From: Chloroflexota bacterium
GTDB lineage: Bacteria; Chloroflexota; Dehalococcoidia; SM23-28-2; RBG-16-64-32
Direction: 5' to 3'
Assembly (NCBI GenBank): GCA_022563285.1
Contig: JADFNQ010000094.1
Location: 1 to 5,857, forward strand
Length of the DNA stretch: 5,857 bases
Shown here: in pieces, positions 5,504-5,857 of the stretch
Layout of the letters: every line of letters begins with the position of its first letter
Numbering within the stretch: the stretch's first letter is position 1
Translations under genes and position numbers: made by a program
The notes under the pieces: generated by a model
Told to the model about the DNA's origin: nothing
The model's database searches: none
The model's input: the letters and a program-made list of their open reading frames with translations, nothing else

Positions 5504-5857
5504 CCGAATCGGATTCATCGGGCTGGGGATAATGGGGAGGCCGATGGCCGGCAACCTGATGAAGGCCGGCTTCCCCCTCACCGTCTGGAACCGCAGCCGA
5601 CCGGGCATCGAGGAACTGGTGAGGGAGGGCGCCGCCGAGGGGAGCGACCCCGCTGACGTCGCCCGCCGGTCCGACATCGTGATCACCATCGTGGGTGACT
5701 CGCCGGACGTGGAGGAGGTCGCCCTCGGCGCGGGCGGCATCATCGAGGGCGCGCACCGCGGGCTGGCGTACGTGGACATGACCACGATGTCGCCGCAGGT
5801 GACGCGTCGCATAGCGGAGCGGCTGGCGGAGGCGGGGATCGAGATGCTGGACGCCCC
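5496..5857 (+). CDS. 3-hydroxyisobutyrate dehydrogenase-family protein, N-terminal part only
   Basis: Beta-hydroxyacid dehydrogenase family member (relatives: 3-hydroxyisobutyrate dehydrogenase, tartronate semialdehyde reductase). The 120 complete codons in the window cover most of the Rossmann domain of a protein normally near 290 residues. It opens MSDRIGFIGLGIMGRPMAGN, with the dinucleotide loop GLGIMG at residues 9-14, followed by VWNRS (30-34) after the second strand, where Asn-Arg often goes with NADP use. It runs out at IEMLDAP, the start of the family's substrate-binding DAPVSGG motif, so the catalytic lysine lies beyond the window. The ATG overlaps the end of the previous gene by 8 nt and has a good internal Shine-Dalgarno. 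Within the operon it would oxidise a 3-hydroxyacid to a semialdehyde, as in valine breakdown, or reduce a semialdehyde; which one is not visible. No other ORF explains this stretch: the long open minus-strand frame here is a GC-rich shadow. Confidence 0.92.
   Translation, partial: MSDRIGFIGLGIMGRPMAGNLMKAGFPLTVWNRSRPGIEELVREGAAEGSDPADVARRSDIVITIVGDSPDVEEVALGAGGIIEGAHRGLAYVDMTTMSPQVTRRIAERLAEAGIEMLDA

Noticed and set aside
5111..5812. Long open frame on the minus strand (233 codons)
   Set aside because: It lies antisense to the 2-hydroxyacid dehydrogenase and the 3-hydroxyisobutyrate dehydrogenase-like gene, both with full family motifs. Its product is low-complexity and Arg/Ser/Pro-rich, as expected of a GC-rich shadow frame.

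Overview
The window is GC-rich bacterial DNA with short intergenic gaps. The solute-binding lipoprotein has a Tat-type (RR) signal and a glycine/asparagine linker after the lipobox cysteine. Together with the dipeptide-type permease and the fatty-acid/hydroxyacid dehydrogenase genes, this would suit an environmental heterotroph such as a Chloroflexota (SAR202/Dehalococcoidia-like) lineage. That placement is an impression from protein style, not a measurement.

Layout. The left part (6-2347, minus strand) is a peptide-type ABC importer segment: a family 5 solute-binding lipoprotein followed by a DppB-type permease. As read here, the permease stops after 189 codons, well short of the usual 310-340. 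The centre (2348-2719) is a divergent regulatory region. It carries a near-consensus sigma70-type promoter for the binding protein with a small palindrome over its predicted start, a 23-codon small ORF with a perfect Shine-Dalgarno on the minus strand, and a promoter candidate for the rightward operon. The right part (2720 to the end, plus strand) is a tight operon: an SDR of the (3R)-hydroxyacyl-CoA dehydrogenase type, a MaoC-type enoyl-CoA hydratase 2, a D-2-hydroxyacid dehydrogenase, and the start of a 3-hydroxyisobutyrate dehydrogenase-family gene cut by the window end.

How the genes may work together. The SDR and MaoC proteins match, in order and motifs, the first two domains of eukaryotic peroxisomal multifunctional enzyme 2. 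They should carry out the hydratase and dehydrogenase steps of beta-oxidation through the (3R)-hydroxyacyl-CoA isomer. The two downstream dehydrogenases act on free 2-hydroxy and 3-hydroxy acids, so the operon looks like a catabolic set for a hydroxylated or branched acyl substrate. The divergent importer may bring in a related compound, but nothing in the sequence identifies the substrate. No regulator gene, RNA gene, transposon or CRISPR array is visible. The most unusual items are the small ORF in the divergent region, the repeated TGACG motif around the binding-protein promoter, and the early stop in the permease. No clearly new multi-gene system is evident.
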